From Pilaira anomala (lineage: Eukaryota; Mucoromycota; Mucoromycetes; Mucorales; Mucoraceae), in contig JAIXMQ010000002.1 in the NCBI GenBank assembly GCA_025716855.1, positions 682,001-746,000 on the forward strand: DNA of 64,000 nt, in the 5' to 3' direction. Shown here piece after piece: positions 21,408-33,481 of the stretch (the stretch's first letter is position 1; every line of letters starts with the position of its first letter). Below the pieces are notes generated by a model. That model did not search any database. It was not told the origin of the DNA and saw only the letters and a list, made by a program, of their open reading frames with translations. The position numbers and the translations under genes were made by a program.

Positions 21408-22961
21408 TTATTCTTGAAAGTTCAAGAAATTTTGCCACTTATTAGCGTACTTGTTATCGATTTTAAAAGCATCAATGTAATTACTAAAGGTAGTAGTAAT
21501 TTGATAAATGGATTCTTTTAAAGCTATATAAAAAAAAAAAAGGTTATTTACTATTTTTTTTTCACAGGTAGGAACATTTTTTTTTTTACCTAAAATAACA
21601 GCTTGAACTTCCCCAGAAACCAAATGTTGATCTAATAACTTTTTGTAACCAAGAGGAGGAGATTGTTGATATCTTTCAATATCCACTAAACAACCTAACA
21701 AAGTATTCAAAATGCGTTCAATATCATTTTGTACAAATCCATAAGAATCTTCTTTCAAGGATCCAGAAGTTAAACTTCCAAGAGATTGAATTGCCCAAAC
21801 AATCAATTGATATTTGTTAAATACTGCTTGTACACGTCTTAAAACTGTGTCAGCGTAAAATGGTTCGAGTAATCCGGCTGACCCAAATTTAAATTCTAAA
21901 GATTTAACCATATCAATCATCGCGCTTTGTTGTAAACAACGAAGGGGTGCAACGATCATTTTTTCAGGTTGAGGTAAATGTGCAGGTAATTTTTCGGTGG
22001 CTAATTCAGAAGCTTCATAAAAGATGGATGAAGTTCGATCATCATAGTACACTTGGTTCTTCTTTGAGGGCGCGAAAATAGGTCCACTTGAAATTTCTAA
22101 GCGATTGGAAATGGTTTGTTCAACTGGCTTTACAACAGGTATGGGTGCAGCAACTATAAAAGTAAAGAAAGAGAAAGACAATAAATATATATATATTTAT
22201 ATCGTTCATATCTATTTTAACTTACCAGGCTGAACTCCATTATACTCAATATCAATTTTAGTACGAATATCATCAATCACAAGTAAGCATTGAGTCATGA
22301 CTTTATGCCAGGCATTTTCGCGTAATTCGTTTCCAACCTTATCGAAAAGTTCCTTGCGCTTTTCAGGACGTTTGTTAGAAAGCATAGCAAGTTCTGAAAA
22401 TGCAGCTACTTTAATATGATCATTTTCTTTTTCGGACAATCCTTCAATTAACAAGTCAAATTGATTAGAGAATGGATCAGTACAAGGTAAAGTCTATTTA
22501 ATAATTAGTATACATGTAAAGGCAATAATCTGAAATAATTAAAAAAAAAAAAAAACTTACATAAGAGAATGCAACATCGTAAATACGGTTGGTAACGTTG
22601 AAAATACTGGTTGTAAGAATACCAGCAACAATTAATCTCAAAAAGAGATGCATATCAATCCAACGGAAGCCTACAATAGGTGAATCCAGTACTCTAATTT
22701 ACAATCGTTAGCATGTCTCTGCCCTCCCTCGCCCCCCCCCCCCCTTTCTTTTGTGATTTTACCTGTAGTAAAGGCCAATAAAGCGAGCAAGTTGATAGTA
22801 AATGGTTCCATTACAAATAACGAAAATGATGTATGAATTTCTGAAAGAGTAAAGAGCCCTCATAGCAGAGTTACAAAGTACAGTAGCAATACTATTCTTG
22901 ATTTCGTAATGGAAAGGTTGCTAAGATAGATTATTTGATTTTAATATCGTATGGTTTTTTT

Positions 22962-22992
<31 letters not shown>

Positions 22993-23827
22993 CCTGAACA
23001 TTATTGATTTTGACAACAAAAGATCTATTCTTCAAGAATTCAAAAGTGTAGTTGAAAGCCAAGATAATAGCATAAAGAGAAACAAAGATCTTTTCTTGGT
23101 TTAATTGACGTGCGCCCAAATAATGTCTAAACAAACAAACAAAAAAAAAAAAAGGATTTGTAAGTAAGCTGACATATCATTAATATCATAAAAGAAAAAA
23201 AAATGTTTCTTACCCAGGAGGTTGTAACAAAAAGTCTGAAGCATATTTATCGTTCATAATCCAAGAGAAATAACCGAAAATAAGTGAAATACTAATGAGA
23301 CTATGAATTGCTAAAAGAAGCAAGTTATCCAAAGCGGTACAAACAGATAAGAATTCTGCAATGTTACTAGAGTATGTAGGTTCCCAAACTAAATTTTTAT
23401 ATATTAGTTATATATTCACTATACTGATAATATTTGTTATTGTTTACCTGTGAATGTTACTCTTCTCCATAAGAAAATCACGAAACCAGCTCCAAAGAGA
23501 GATAATGAGAAGAAGAAAGTTTTCAAAGAAAATACATTGAGAAGAGTATCTGTAAAACAGTAAATGAATAAAAAAAGTTTAGTCTCTACTCTCTATCTTT
23601 TTTTTTTTTTTTTACTCTTTTATATGTCGCTTACGATAGTTGAAAGAAAGGTTTAATTGAAAAAGAATCGCAAAGAGAACAGAGAAAATGAAAAGAGTTG
23701 TATAGAATCGTCTAACAAATTGACTGGTAACATATTCGTATGCAGTTGTATATGATTTACTAGCCGTTCGAACTGGTTCTGTCTTTTTATCTATTGCCGT
23801 TGGCTTTAATACTGTGGCAGATTGCAT
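21408..23827 (-). CDS. NDC1: Nucleoporin NDC1, transmembrane pore anchor
   Basis: Nine exons: 23635-23827, 23448-23549, 23214-23388, 22994-23126, 22763-22920, 22561-22693, 22226-22493, 21590-22153 and 21408-21523; 613 residues. The N-terminal half has about six membrane spans (for example FYTTLFIFSVLFAILFQLNL and LLLLAIHSLISISLIFGYFS). The C-terminal half is soluble and helical (FDLLIEGLSEKENDH... to the end). The spans, size and conserved GFRWIDMHLFLRLIVAGI segment fit NDC1. It inserts nuclear pores, and in yeast also spindle pole bodies, into the nuclear envelope. ATG 23827 is preferred over upstream in-frame ATGs because those precede a low-complexity 5' leader. Intron 5 contains a 13-bp C run. 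Confidence 0.82.
22732..22744. repeat. 13-bp C homopolymer in an NDC1 intron
   Basis: The longest G/C homopolymer in the window, inside an intron of the NDC1 gene. It is unusual against the AT-rich background and may be a slippage site or sequencing artefact. Confidence 0.85.
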
Positions 23828-24414
23828 CTTAGAAAAAAAGAAACAAATGTGTTTATAAAAAAAACACGACTTTTTTTTTTTATATAATTTTTGATACAAA
23901 GTCACAATGATGCTCATCATTTTCATACAAGCAGTAATTTTTAAATTACAAAAAAGTTCAAATATATAATATGGATGGATCCCTTACTTAATAGATGATA
24001 CATTTCTAAAAGAGACATTGTAAGCGGGTGATTTGAAAAAAAAAATTGAGCCTTTCCTTATATCCTAATTCAATCAGGCCCAAACAGAAAAGACTCATTT
24101 CCATCTAAAATACAAAATATTCATGTTGGCAAATAGTTAATTTCATATCTGTCTTCGTTAGCTTGTAAATTAGAAGCAATCTACATTAAACGTCCTTTTA
24201 CGACAACACTTTCCTAGCCAGATCAATACCTGCATAAAAAAAAAGGAAAACACTGTGTAGAACCTGTTCAACGATTGACATGTTAATGGAAAAACGTTTT
24301 ATCCAATCGTATTTAGTCTGGGTCACGCTAAGTCATCTTCCGCTGTCATCATACGCTTTTCCCCTATTTTTTAGATTCTTTTTCTTTTTAAACATTCTTT
24401 TTTTGTTGAAAATT

Positions 24415-25321
24415 ATGGCCCCAAACGATACTCCAAACACTAATACATTACAAGAATCGGAAGGAATTTGGGTCTTTGGTTATGGCTCTTTGATTTGGAA
24501 ACCTCCTATTCATTACGAATCAAAGTAAGTAACAAAGCATAAAATATTCCAAGACTTTCTCTTTTTATTAATGTATTTTCGAATAGACAAATTGGTTACA
24601 TCAAGAATTACGTTAGACGCTTTTGGCAGGTAAAATAAATTTAAGAGATATCAATTTAGTGGTCGTATATTTAAAGAGTCAAATTTAGCATAGTGAGGAT
24701 CATAGAGGCACACCAGAAAAACCTGGAAGAGTCGTCACTTTAATTCCATATGATGAATGGAAAGATATAGAAAGTATTGTAAGTTTTTTTTTTTTTTTTA
24801 TAAGCAAAAGTGTTTAAGAAATGAATTGGTTCATAACAATTTCATTTTTTTTAGGAGGGACATGATACAGTAACTTGGGGTGTTGCATTTAAAATCCCAA
24901 CAGATGATGTTGAAGCAACTAGAGCTTATTTAGATCATAGAGAAAAGAATGGATATACAGTTCATACTGTAGATGTATATAGTTTAGAAGATGATACTGT
25001 GCCTGCAGTTAGAAATGTACGTTTGTATATATATATATATATAATTTTCATAAAGCAGAGTTGTAATATTGATTTTATTATTGTTAGGCTATGGTTTATA
25101 TTGGTACAACGGATAATGAAGCATATGTTGGACCTGCACCAGCTGACGATATTGCAAAGCAAATTCACGAAACATACGGACCAAGTGGATGGAATGCTGA
25201 ATATTTATTAAATTTAGCAGAAGCTCTTCGAGAAATTAGTCCCGGTGTACGCGACGATCATGTATTTGAATTAGAAAAATTAGTAAAAGCCAGAATTGAG
25301 AAATCATCTAGTAATAAATAA
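24415..25321 (+). CDS. ChaC-type glutathione gamma-glutamylcyclotransferase
   Basis: Exons 24415-24524, 24587-24629, 24689-24778, 24855-25016 and 25088-25321; 212 residues. The family's opening motif VFGYGSLIWKP lies near residues 18-28 and forms the substrate-binding loop. The later YLDHREKNGY segment contains the expected catalytic Glu. PGRVVTLIP and WGVAFKI are also typical. The family cleaves the gamma-glutamyl bond of glutathione, releasing 5-oxoproline and Cys-Gly, so it controls cytosolic glutathione. Length is normal for ChaC. Its stop codon is only 3 bp from that of the convergent VTC gene. An upstream in-frame ATG exists but adds a Phe-rich stretch that looks like leader. Confidence 0.88.
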
Positions 25322-25324
25322 ATT

Positions 25325-27885
25325 TTATTTAATTTTGAGAATAAACATATAAAGTAAATATGAAATCATCAAGGATGTAATCACACAACCAGTTGTCATC
25401 ACTGTAGCTCTTGAATAACCCATAAAATAACCTTGGTGACGTATTATGGTAGCTTCGTTCACAGGTAGTAATGGTTCTTTTTCTCTTACTCGATCGTAAC
25501 GCCATAAAAATGCTTCTTTTAACACAGAAAAGAATGTAACGCATTCTTCATCGTTTCTCTTCTTTTTAAATACATATACTCGTTTTTCCTTATTAATTTT
25601 ACCTAGACAACTTTTACAATTGGTTGGATCCGATCTAGATGAAGTAGGATGATCGAAACTACAATAGGAGTCAAATGAACGACGAAGTTTACCTGGTTGT
25701 TTCGGTACATGATTTAGTAAAGAAGAAGCAGAAGAAAATGATGATGTTGAAGAAGAGGAAGAAGGAGAAGAAGAAGAAGAAGAGTATGACAGACTATACT
25801 TGATAAGATCTTCGGTATGACAAGTACCAAGGGAAGCAATAGTATTTGAGCTCCAATAAGGCTTATCATTACTTGCATTACTTGTGCTACGGCTTGAACT
25901 AATATTTGTTGTTTGTTGCTGCTCCTCTAAAAAAGCCAGTTTTTCTTTTGTAAATAAAAGACTACCGCGGTATTCTGTATGCCGAATATTTAGATTTTCT
26001 ATTTTAGAAAACCAGCTAGGGAATATATGAACTTGATCGTACAGTAAAGTTCCCACACCATGCAAATAAAGAGAGAAATCATGAACAGGCTCTAACATAG
26101 GACAAGAACTTAATTTATAGATCCAATCTGGTTTTTGATCTAAAGTACTATTATCTTGTCCAATTTGAACAATACAGTAAGGGAAACGAATTAAATCCTT
26201 CTTGTTGGAGTAACGAGAGATGGTTATATCCGTATCTATAGAAATAGTTACTTTTTTATCATTTGAAATGTAAACAGTACGGTATTGAGTGGTTTTTAAG
26301 ACTAAAAAAGGTATTATTAACTCTCCTTCGCCTCTAAATAAACTTATTATAGTATTCTTACTTGGAGACTTTATTTTGGTATGAATTTCATCTTGCATCT
26401 TTAAACAGGTATTTTCCATTCGATTTTTTTCATGTCTAGTTAATGTAGGTATACTATCCGCTCGATATTGACATGAGGGCTTATCCAAAACATTTGAAAT
26501 TGACCAAGTGCCATTTAACCAAGGCTTAAAATGTTTAAATTTAAACCAGAGTCTTTGTTGAATCCAATCATGTTGCTCCAGTGGGTCATAATTTTGTTGT
26601 GGCTCCTTTCCAAGACCTTTAAACCCTTTATAAATATGATTTTGTTGTCCATTGTAATATACTTTTTGTTCTAATGAAATATAAGAATCTTTTTCTTCCT
26701 CTTGTTGTTGTTGTTGTTGTTGTTGTTTTTGTTTGTTGTTTTCTATCTGATCAAACCATCTAATACGTGTTGTCTTTATTGGTTTACCTATAATTCGCTC
26801 TGTATATTCATTTAAATCCATTGTATCCATATAAGTTGTTGTTACTTTTAATCTGTTGTCATGTTCTTTCTTCAAAGGAGATCCTTTAACATGATGTATA
26901 CTTTGCGAACTCATAGCTACCAATTTAGATTTGACACCTTGAGGATGTCCTACTTCATCTATTGCGGGATAAGTAAAAGAAGGATTATTGGTTTCATCTT
27001 GTAAAACCAACTTATTACTTGACAAGAACAACATAACTTCAACAATATTATCTGGATGAACCCAATACTTTTTTATCGTCTTTTCATGTTTAGGAAGCTC
27101 TAACTGACTTGATAAGGCAGTTTTACAAGTATTTATACTACTGGTATCTGTTGAAGAAGAATGATAACTCCTTGATAATGGATGTATTTCTTTCTTTCCG
27201 CGATAGGACAAGTTTTCTACCGCACTAAAAAAAGTTTGTTGGGAAGGATTGATTTGGACAGGAATGGGTTGTTGAGGAGTGTGGTCAATACAAATGATGT
27301 TTAAATTATTTGCTAAAGTAAATAAAACAATAGAATGATCCCAAAAGGGTTTGTTTATCAGTAACCGACGTAGCAAATCACTGGGTGGTGCATTTGATCC
27401 GAAGAGCCGATCATATTGCATGAATAACCGTAAGAATCCGCAATAGTTCAACTTTGCAAAATGGTACAACTGTTGAATATCAATAAAGAGTGTCTTTATT
27501 TCTTGTTCATTTCTTGTTGACTTAGTAGATTGAATTCTTCGTTCAATTTCCCCTCTTTTTAGAGTATAGAATTCATAGACCTAATTATATGTATATAAGA
27601 CACTTAGCAACAATCGATTTATTTTTAATTATCATGATCGTGGTTAGTTTTTACCTTATTCCATTCAGTTTCAAGTTTTTTAGAAAGGTTCGCATACATT
27701 AAACCATGCTGTAAATGTTGATAGTCTAGATAAAAGAAACGCCAAGGTAGAAACCGTAAATCTTTCCATTCTTGATCAAATGAGCCCGTATCATCAAACA
27801 CTTGTCTTGAAACGTCAGATAGTGAACTTTGTGTGCTGGGTAATGGTACCCATTGTAATGGCATTTGCTCTATCATTTTTTCCAT
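25325..27885 (-). CDS. SPX-VTC protein (Vtc2/Vtc3-like polyphosphate polymerase subunit)
   Basis: Exons 27655-27885 and 25325-27580; 828 residues, close to yeast Vtc2/Vtc3. The N-terminal SPX domain shows the usual WRFFYLDYQHLQHGL and VYEFYTLKRGEIERRI, then LYHFAKLNYCGF, which binds inositol pyrophosphates to sense phosphate. The VTC domain follows (VTTTYMDTMDLNEYTERIIG, TTRIRWF, VTISIDTDITISR, FSLYLHGVGTLL). Three short membrane spans are expected at the C-terminus; the last part (TTGCVITSLMISYLLYMFIL) is clearly hydrophobic. The strand that carries a metal-binding Glu in Vtc4 reads CIVQIGQD, so Gln or a non-acidic residue appears to replace it. This suggests an accessory rather than catalytic subunit. 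A polyQ tract (26,700-26,730) and acidic/Ser-rich inserts interrupt the domain. Confidence 0.82.
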
Positions 27886-28268
27886 ATTATTTTTTTTTAA
27901 AAAAAAAAAAAGAGAGAGAGAGAAAGCGAAAAATAAAAGAGATAAAGGATAGATATAAACAAACATTTAATCCGGCTCTTCTTATATACAATCAAGTTTC
28001 ATACCATAATTTATATATATTTTTGACAGTCATGTATCAAACAAAAGTGGAGAATATTTCTAACATCCAAGATTAATATCAACAGAAGGGTTTTGTTATT
28101 CCACAGACACTGTGTCTCCCCAAATCAATTGTTTCAAAAAGTTTGTACCTTAAAAAAAATTACATCATTTCGTAACACTCCGCCGAAAGAAATAAAGAAA
28201 AAAGGAAGGCGCCACATCATTGCATATTAAGGCTTTTTCTTTTTCTTTTCATCTAGTCATTACATAAA
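27886..28268. promoter_or_regulatory. Divergent promoter region between VTC and Did2/CHMP1 genes
   Basis: A 383-bp gap separates two genes transcribed away from each other. It contains A/T runs but no motif I can assign. Confidence 0.4.
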
Positions 28269-29059
28269 ATGAACGGTTTAGAAAGTAATTATATTGTCAT
28301 TAAAATAAAATGAAATAAAACTAAACAAAATAACGTTTTGTTTTTAGATCAACTTTTTCAATTAAAGGTAAAAAAAAAAAAAGGTACCTCAAATATCTAT
28401 GTTAACTTTTTGTTATTGTTTGATTAGTTTACAGCAAAACAATTAAATAAACAATCAAAGCGTTGTCAAAAGGATGAAACCTTAGAAAAGAATAAGTTGA
28501 AGAAAGCTATTCAAGATGGCAATATGGAAGGTGCTCGTATATATGCTTCTAATGCTATTCGAAAGAAGAATGAATCGTTGAATTTATTAAAGTTGTCTTC
28601 TCGTATTGATGCAGTTGCTAGTCGTGTACAAACTGCTATCACCATGAGAAAAGTTTCTAATTCAATGGCTATGGTTGTCCGAGGTATGGGAAGAGCAATG
28701 GACACAATGAACTTGGAACAGGTAAAAAGAATAAAGATAAGAATATTTAAATCAACTTCATATTAAATAACAGATGATAGATTTCAATGGTCATGGACAA
28801 ATTTGAATCACAATTTGAAGATTTAGATGTTCAAACAGGTTATATGGAAGGTGCCATGGCTGGCACTACTACTTTAAATACACCTCAAGATGAAGTTGAC
28901 TCGCTTATGCACCAAGTTGCTGATGAACATGGTTTAGAATTAAATGATACCTTGAATGAATTGGAACCAAGCAAAGTATTAAACGAACCCAAACAAAAAG
29001 AAAAAGAGAAAGATGAAGATAGACTATTGACCGAAAGATTGAAGGCTTTAAGACAATAA
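28269..29059 (+). CDS. DID2: ESCRT-III protein Did2/CHMP1
   Basis: Exons 28269-28284, 28348-28367, 28428-28721 and 28781-29059; 202 residues. The product reads [20 protein letters not shown]... with the basic helical N-terminus of CHMP1 ([17 protein letters not shown], then [17 protein letters not shown]). The C-terminus is acidic and ends [11 protein letters not shown], a MIM1-type motif that binds the MIT domain of Vps4. CHMP1/Did2 recruits Vps4 and helps disassemble ESCRT-III on endosomes. Two very short first exons (16 and 20 bp) are needed to reach the conserved start; frame and family sequence agree. Confidence 0.9.
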
Positions 29060-29294
29060 TTTTCGTTCTAATAAATTTGTTAATAAAGGAGAAGAGTGTA
29101 TAGAAAATAATGGATTTACATATAGTAAGAAATACAATAGAAACGATACAAAACCTCCTTGCATGATAATAATAATGATGATGATATCTTAGTGATTGTT
29201 ATATATAGCTTTATTTTATTTATTTTTTCTTTTTCTCTTTCTCTTTTACTTTTTTTCTTCTTTTAATTTCTAATTTCTAATTTTACACATAAAT

Positions 29295-30004
29295 ATGACT
29301 CAATATCACGAAGCAACAGCATTTAGTTTACCAATGTTTGATGATTCGGAGGCATTTACTAGCGATTTATTAAAGTATTTCGATCCCTCATCACCTTTTG
29401 TTTTGAATGATAAGGTACTATATCTAAAATAATTTGTTGCCCAAAAGATAAAACATACTAATTATAGTATATCTCTTTCTTTTTTTTTTAAAAAAAAAAA
29501 AAGCAAGATGATATCGTAAGTATTGAAAGTGATTGCAGCAGTTTCACAGCAAATCGACATCGAGATGAGATGGCTTCCAATATTTCTACATTAGAAACAT
29601 CTGCTACCATAGCTACAGATGATAGAAAGTTCTATATTAAAGAGCATGAAAGTCCAAGCACTTCTGCTGCTGCTGTTGCTGCTGCTGAAGCAGTAATAAC
29701 ATCATCTATATCGAATAGTAAGAATAGTGATACATATCCTCCTTCTCTCCTGCAGAAAAAAAGCATCTTACGAAAGTCATCGGCTTTTTTTAATGAAAAA
29801 ATACTTCGCAAGAAAACATCAGCTGTTGTAATGCAAGAATATAGGAAACAGGAATTTAACGAAACTATTAAAAAGAAGAGGTCATCAGGTTTTGTGATAA
29901 AACCAATCGAATCAACAACAGAGATCGTAACAACGGAGAAGGCAGTAACGGAAAAACCAGTAAAACAAAAGCGATGGAGATCTTTTGCTTTACTTTTCAA
30001 ATAA
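29295..30004 (+). CDS. Uncharacterised basic, Ser/Thr-rich protein
   Basis: Exons 29295-29414 and 29504-30004; 206 residues. I do not recognise the family. The N-terminus is acidic (FDDSEAFTSDLLKYF), the middle is Ser/Ala-rich with an Ala tract, and the C-terminal third is basic (KKSILRKSSAFF, ILRKKTSAVV, IKKKRSSGF), ending WRSFALLFK. No membrane span or signal peptide is visible. The repeated basic-Ser pattern could be phosphorylated. The intron is unusual: it ends in a run of about ten T followed by thirteen A before the AG. The long frame and normal codon use support a real gene. Confidence 0.6.
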
Positions 30005-30319
30005 TAATAATAATAAATAAACAAACAAACATAAATTTGAAAACTTACTAAAACAGTGTAACCTATCTAGCTTTTGATGTGATAAAATAGCTTTTTTTTT
30101 TTCTTCAACCAACCTTTTTTTTTTATCTCACTTGAAACTTTATAGCATGTACTACCGAATATGTCAACGCAACTAACTACTTAAGAGATACTTGTGTAAT
30201 GTAGGTAAGTTTTGGAACTGGATCAGTTTAAAGGAGAAAGTTTAAAGCAATCTAAGAATCAACTGAAATAATACTTTTTATTATTTTATTTTTACATTTT
30301 TATAAATACATCATGTTAT

Positions 30320-30595
30320 ATGTTTTTAGTTATATTTATCTTTCTTTGTATCTTATTTGGAACCATAGTAAAAAGAAGAAGGCAAAGAAAAATGAACACT
30401 TTACTCTTTATAGTCTTATCACTTTATACCTGGACTTATATACCTGTTTTAATCGAAACCCCTCAACAAACCAAAACGTCCAAGCCCCGAAAAAGGTTAA
30501 AGGTGTATAGTAATGATGATAAATTGAATTGGTCACTTACTATGGGTCCAGGATACCATATAAAATTGTCGGAAAGACCAAAAACTTTAAAATAG
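30320..30595 (+). CDS. Possible small membrane protein, low confidence
   Basis: A 91-codon frame with a hydrophobic N-terminus (MFLVIFIFLCILFGTIV), a basic stretch (KRRRQRK), a second hydrophobic patch and a basic tail. Just after the stop, another frame is also coding-like (FKIGDSPLRLQQQEEDL then stop), so an intron or a frameshift may be hidden here. No family recognised. It may be a short secretory or membrane protein, or a chance frame. Confidence 0.25.
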   Translation: MFLVIFIFLCILFGTIVKRRRQRKMNTLLFIVLSLYTWTYIPVLIETPQQTKTSKPRKRLKVYSNDDKLNWSLTMGPGYHIKLSERPKTLK

Positions 30596-30763
30596 GAGAC
30601 TCGCCACTTCGTCTACAACAACAAGAAGAAGACTTGTAAACATTTTTTGATAAACCTGTTGGATTACATATATTGATAGATAAGATAAAAGAAAGGTTGA
30701 ATTTGGGTTCTACGGCAATTGGTAAATATACATGTAAAACAGGAGAAAAAGTAAAACAAGAAA

Positions 30764-30765
<2 letters not shown>

Positions 30766-30825
<60 letters not shown>
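30766..30825. repeat. 60-bp T homopolymer
   Basis: The longest homopolymer in the window, in the gap between the unknown genes and RanGAP. Its true length is uncertain. Confidence 0.85.
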
Positions 30826-30828
<3 letters not shown>

Positions 30829-32073
30829 TATTTATTGATAATATATGCTCATATGAGATTATATTACACTCAACAAGGTAATATTTATAACTCAACTTTG
30901 TGCTGTCTAGTGTACTCAAACCCCCTGATCCAATTTTTTTTCGGCAGCTACCTGTGTGTAGTACGGGATATGCTATCTCTACTGGTACCTACTTTCTCTT
31001 TCATTAATTCTATTTTTATATCTGGTTGTATTTAAGGTATCAACATGTGAGAAAGTTTGTCTTTTATTTCCACTTTCCTGTCCGTCACAACATATTTGCT
31101 TTTAAAGTTGAAAATATGTTTCTCCAAAAGCAGATATCTACATATAAAAGCTTAATTTTTTTTTTCTTAACAAGTTGATACGCTAGAGCCAATATAAGTA
31201 GTATAAGGAAACGAGAAAAAAAAAAGTTTATTGCATTAGATTAGTTTAAAATCAATGAAACGTGGCTGAATAAACACCTGGTTCTCTCATTTATATATTT
31301 AAAGTTGTTTATGTATATATTATAAAATAGACTTTATGCTATTTATCAACAAATAGTAACAAATATATAATTACAGTCTTTTTTTTTTTTTCTTGTTATC
31401 TCTCTATCATATATTTTTTCAATATCTTTAAAGTATGATATTATTAAAAGCAAAGATATTTAGATATATAGCAATTACACTTTTCGTTTAGTAGAATGAG
31501 GACGAGAAAAAGTACCAGAAGATAAAATATGTAACGATAGATACAACTTTTTATACGGAGTTTAGGTTAACTTGTTTTATGTATTTTACATATTTTGGAA
31601 ATCCATCCAGTGAATATTTTTACATATATTGGATAGTAGAGATAAAAACGCCAGCGCTAGTTAGTTCAAAGATAATTATCCATAATTGACTAGTTACCAT
31701 CTATGTGGAAACAGGTATAATAACAACCAAGATTATATAATCTGGTTCAACAAATGCCTCGTCATCAAACTTTTGCTAACACAAAAGGGCCGTGAGTTGG
31801 CCGTCTATGTTAAACAACGTGTTATGTAAATATGTGCTATGTATGTTAACGTGACGCGAATTTAGTGATGCAAATATATTATAATTTACTTTCACAATTT
31901 TTAAAAACTTCAATTCACATTATGTACCTCTTTTGCTGTAGGTATAGAAGCGCGTCAAAAATTAATTGGTGTCACGCATACGACTAAATCACGTGAACAA
32001 AGTTTTTTTACTGTATTTTTATCTCGAAAAACAAATTTTTTTTTCTTTCTTTCTTGTTATAATTAAAAAAACA
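30826..32073. other. Intergenic, upstream of RanGAP
   Basis: No supported gene. A short stretch near 31,755-31,795 (MPRHQTFANTKG in one frame, GRELAVYVKQRVM in another) is faintly coding-like but has no context. Confidence 0.4.
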
Positions 32074-33369
32074 ATGGCTGAACCAATTAACGAATATACA
32101 CTTGAGAACAACACGGTCTTTTCCATTGTTGGAAGAGGTTTGAAACTTAACACTGCTGACCAAGTTAAAGAATTTGTTGAGACTATTGAACAGATGCCTG
32201 ATCTTGAAGTAATTCAATTAAGTGGTAATACCATTGGTGTTGAAGCTAGTCAAGCTTTAGCCGAAGCACTCAAATCAAAGACAAAGTTGAAGGTAAAAAA
32301 AAATAAAGGAACCAAAGTTTTTTTTTGTTTTTGTTTCAATAACTAAAAATGAGGGGTTTTTTTTTTTTTTATTATTATTTAGAAAGCACTTTTGTCTGAT
32401 ATTTTTACAGGTCGTTTATTATCAGAAATTCCTCTTGCTCTCAAGGCTTTATGTGATGCATTTGAAAAGGTCGAACTTTTAGAGTTAGATTTATCTGATA
32501 ATGCATTTGGACCCGCTGGTGCACAACCTTTAGTCGATTTCTTATCCAATACCAAGACACTTCAAACATTACGCTTAAATAACAATGGTCTTGGTCTTGG
32601 TGGTGGAGCCATGATTGCTCAAGCACTTCAAGCATCTGCAGATAAAGCCAAGGCAGAGAACCGACCCAGTTCTCTTCGTACCATTATTTGTGGTCGTAAT
32701 CGTCTTGAAGATGGATCATCTAAAGCTTTAGCTCGTGCCTTTTCATCTCATGGAACACTTGAAGTTGTACGTATGCCTCAAAACGGTATTCGTCCCGACG
32801 GTATTCGTACCATTGTTGAAGGTCTTCGTGATTGTAAGAACCTCCGTCATCTTGATTTACAAGACAATACTTTTACGGTCAAAGGATCTAAAGCACTTGC
32901 TGAAGCACTTCCTAGCTGGCCTCAACTTGAGATTTTAAATGTATCAGATTGCCTTTTATCTAAGAAAGGTGGTGCTCATGTATTCACAGCTCTTGAGCGC
33001 GGTGAGAATAAACAATTAAAAGAATTATTGTTACAATACAATGAAATTCAAGCTGACGGTGTTCAGATTTTGGCTCAAGCTATCAAATCTCACTTGAACT
33101 TGCTTGAAAAGCTTGATTTAAATGGAAATAAATTTGAAGAAGATCATGAGGTTGTTGAAGTTTTGAAAGAAGCTCTTGCTACTTGGGATAATGAAGAAGC
33201 TTTACTTGAATTGGATGAAATGGAAGAAATTGACAGTGATGAAGAAGAAGAAGAAGAAGAGGAGGAATCTGAATCAGAAACTGAAGAAACTCCCAAGGCT
33301 GAAACAGCCAAACTTGAAGCAAAAGAAGAACAAGATTTGGTTGACAAGTTAAGCAAGACTCACATTTAA
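32074..33369 (+). CDS. RNA1: Ran GTPase-activating protein (RanGAP/Rna1)
   Basis: Exons 32074-32292 and 32383-33369; 401 residues. Leucine-rich repeats fill residues 30 to about 345 (for example LELDLSDNAFGPAGAQPLVD and LRTIICGRNRLEDGSSKALA). The segment LLSDIFTGRLLSEIP contains the conserved Arg (about residue 84) of the catalytic region. A strongly acidic tail (EEIDSDEEEEEEEEESE, about 350-375) is typical of the family. RanGAP makes Ran hydrolyse GTP in the cytoplasm and so sets the direction of nuclear transport. No C-terminal SUMO-attachment domain is present, as expected for fungi. Confidence 0.93.
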
Positions 33370-33481
33370 ATTATAAATAAATAAACAAAAAACAAAGAAG
33401 ATGAACTTGAATATATTTGTATACATATTATTATTATTATTATTATAGTGTTATTATTTATTCCTTTATTATTAACTATAT

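Noticed and set aside
30673..31035. A 120-codon plus-strand frame
   Set aside because: It passes through the 60-bp T tract as a poly-Phe stretch and has no other support.
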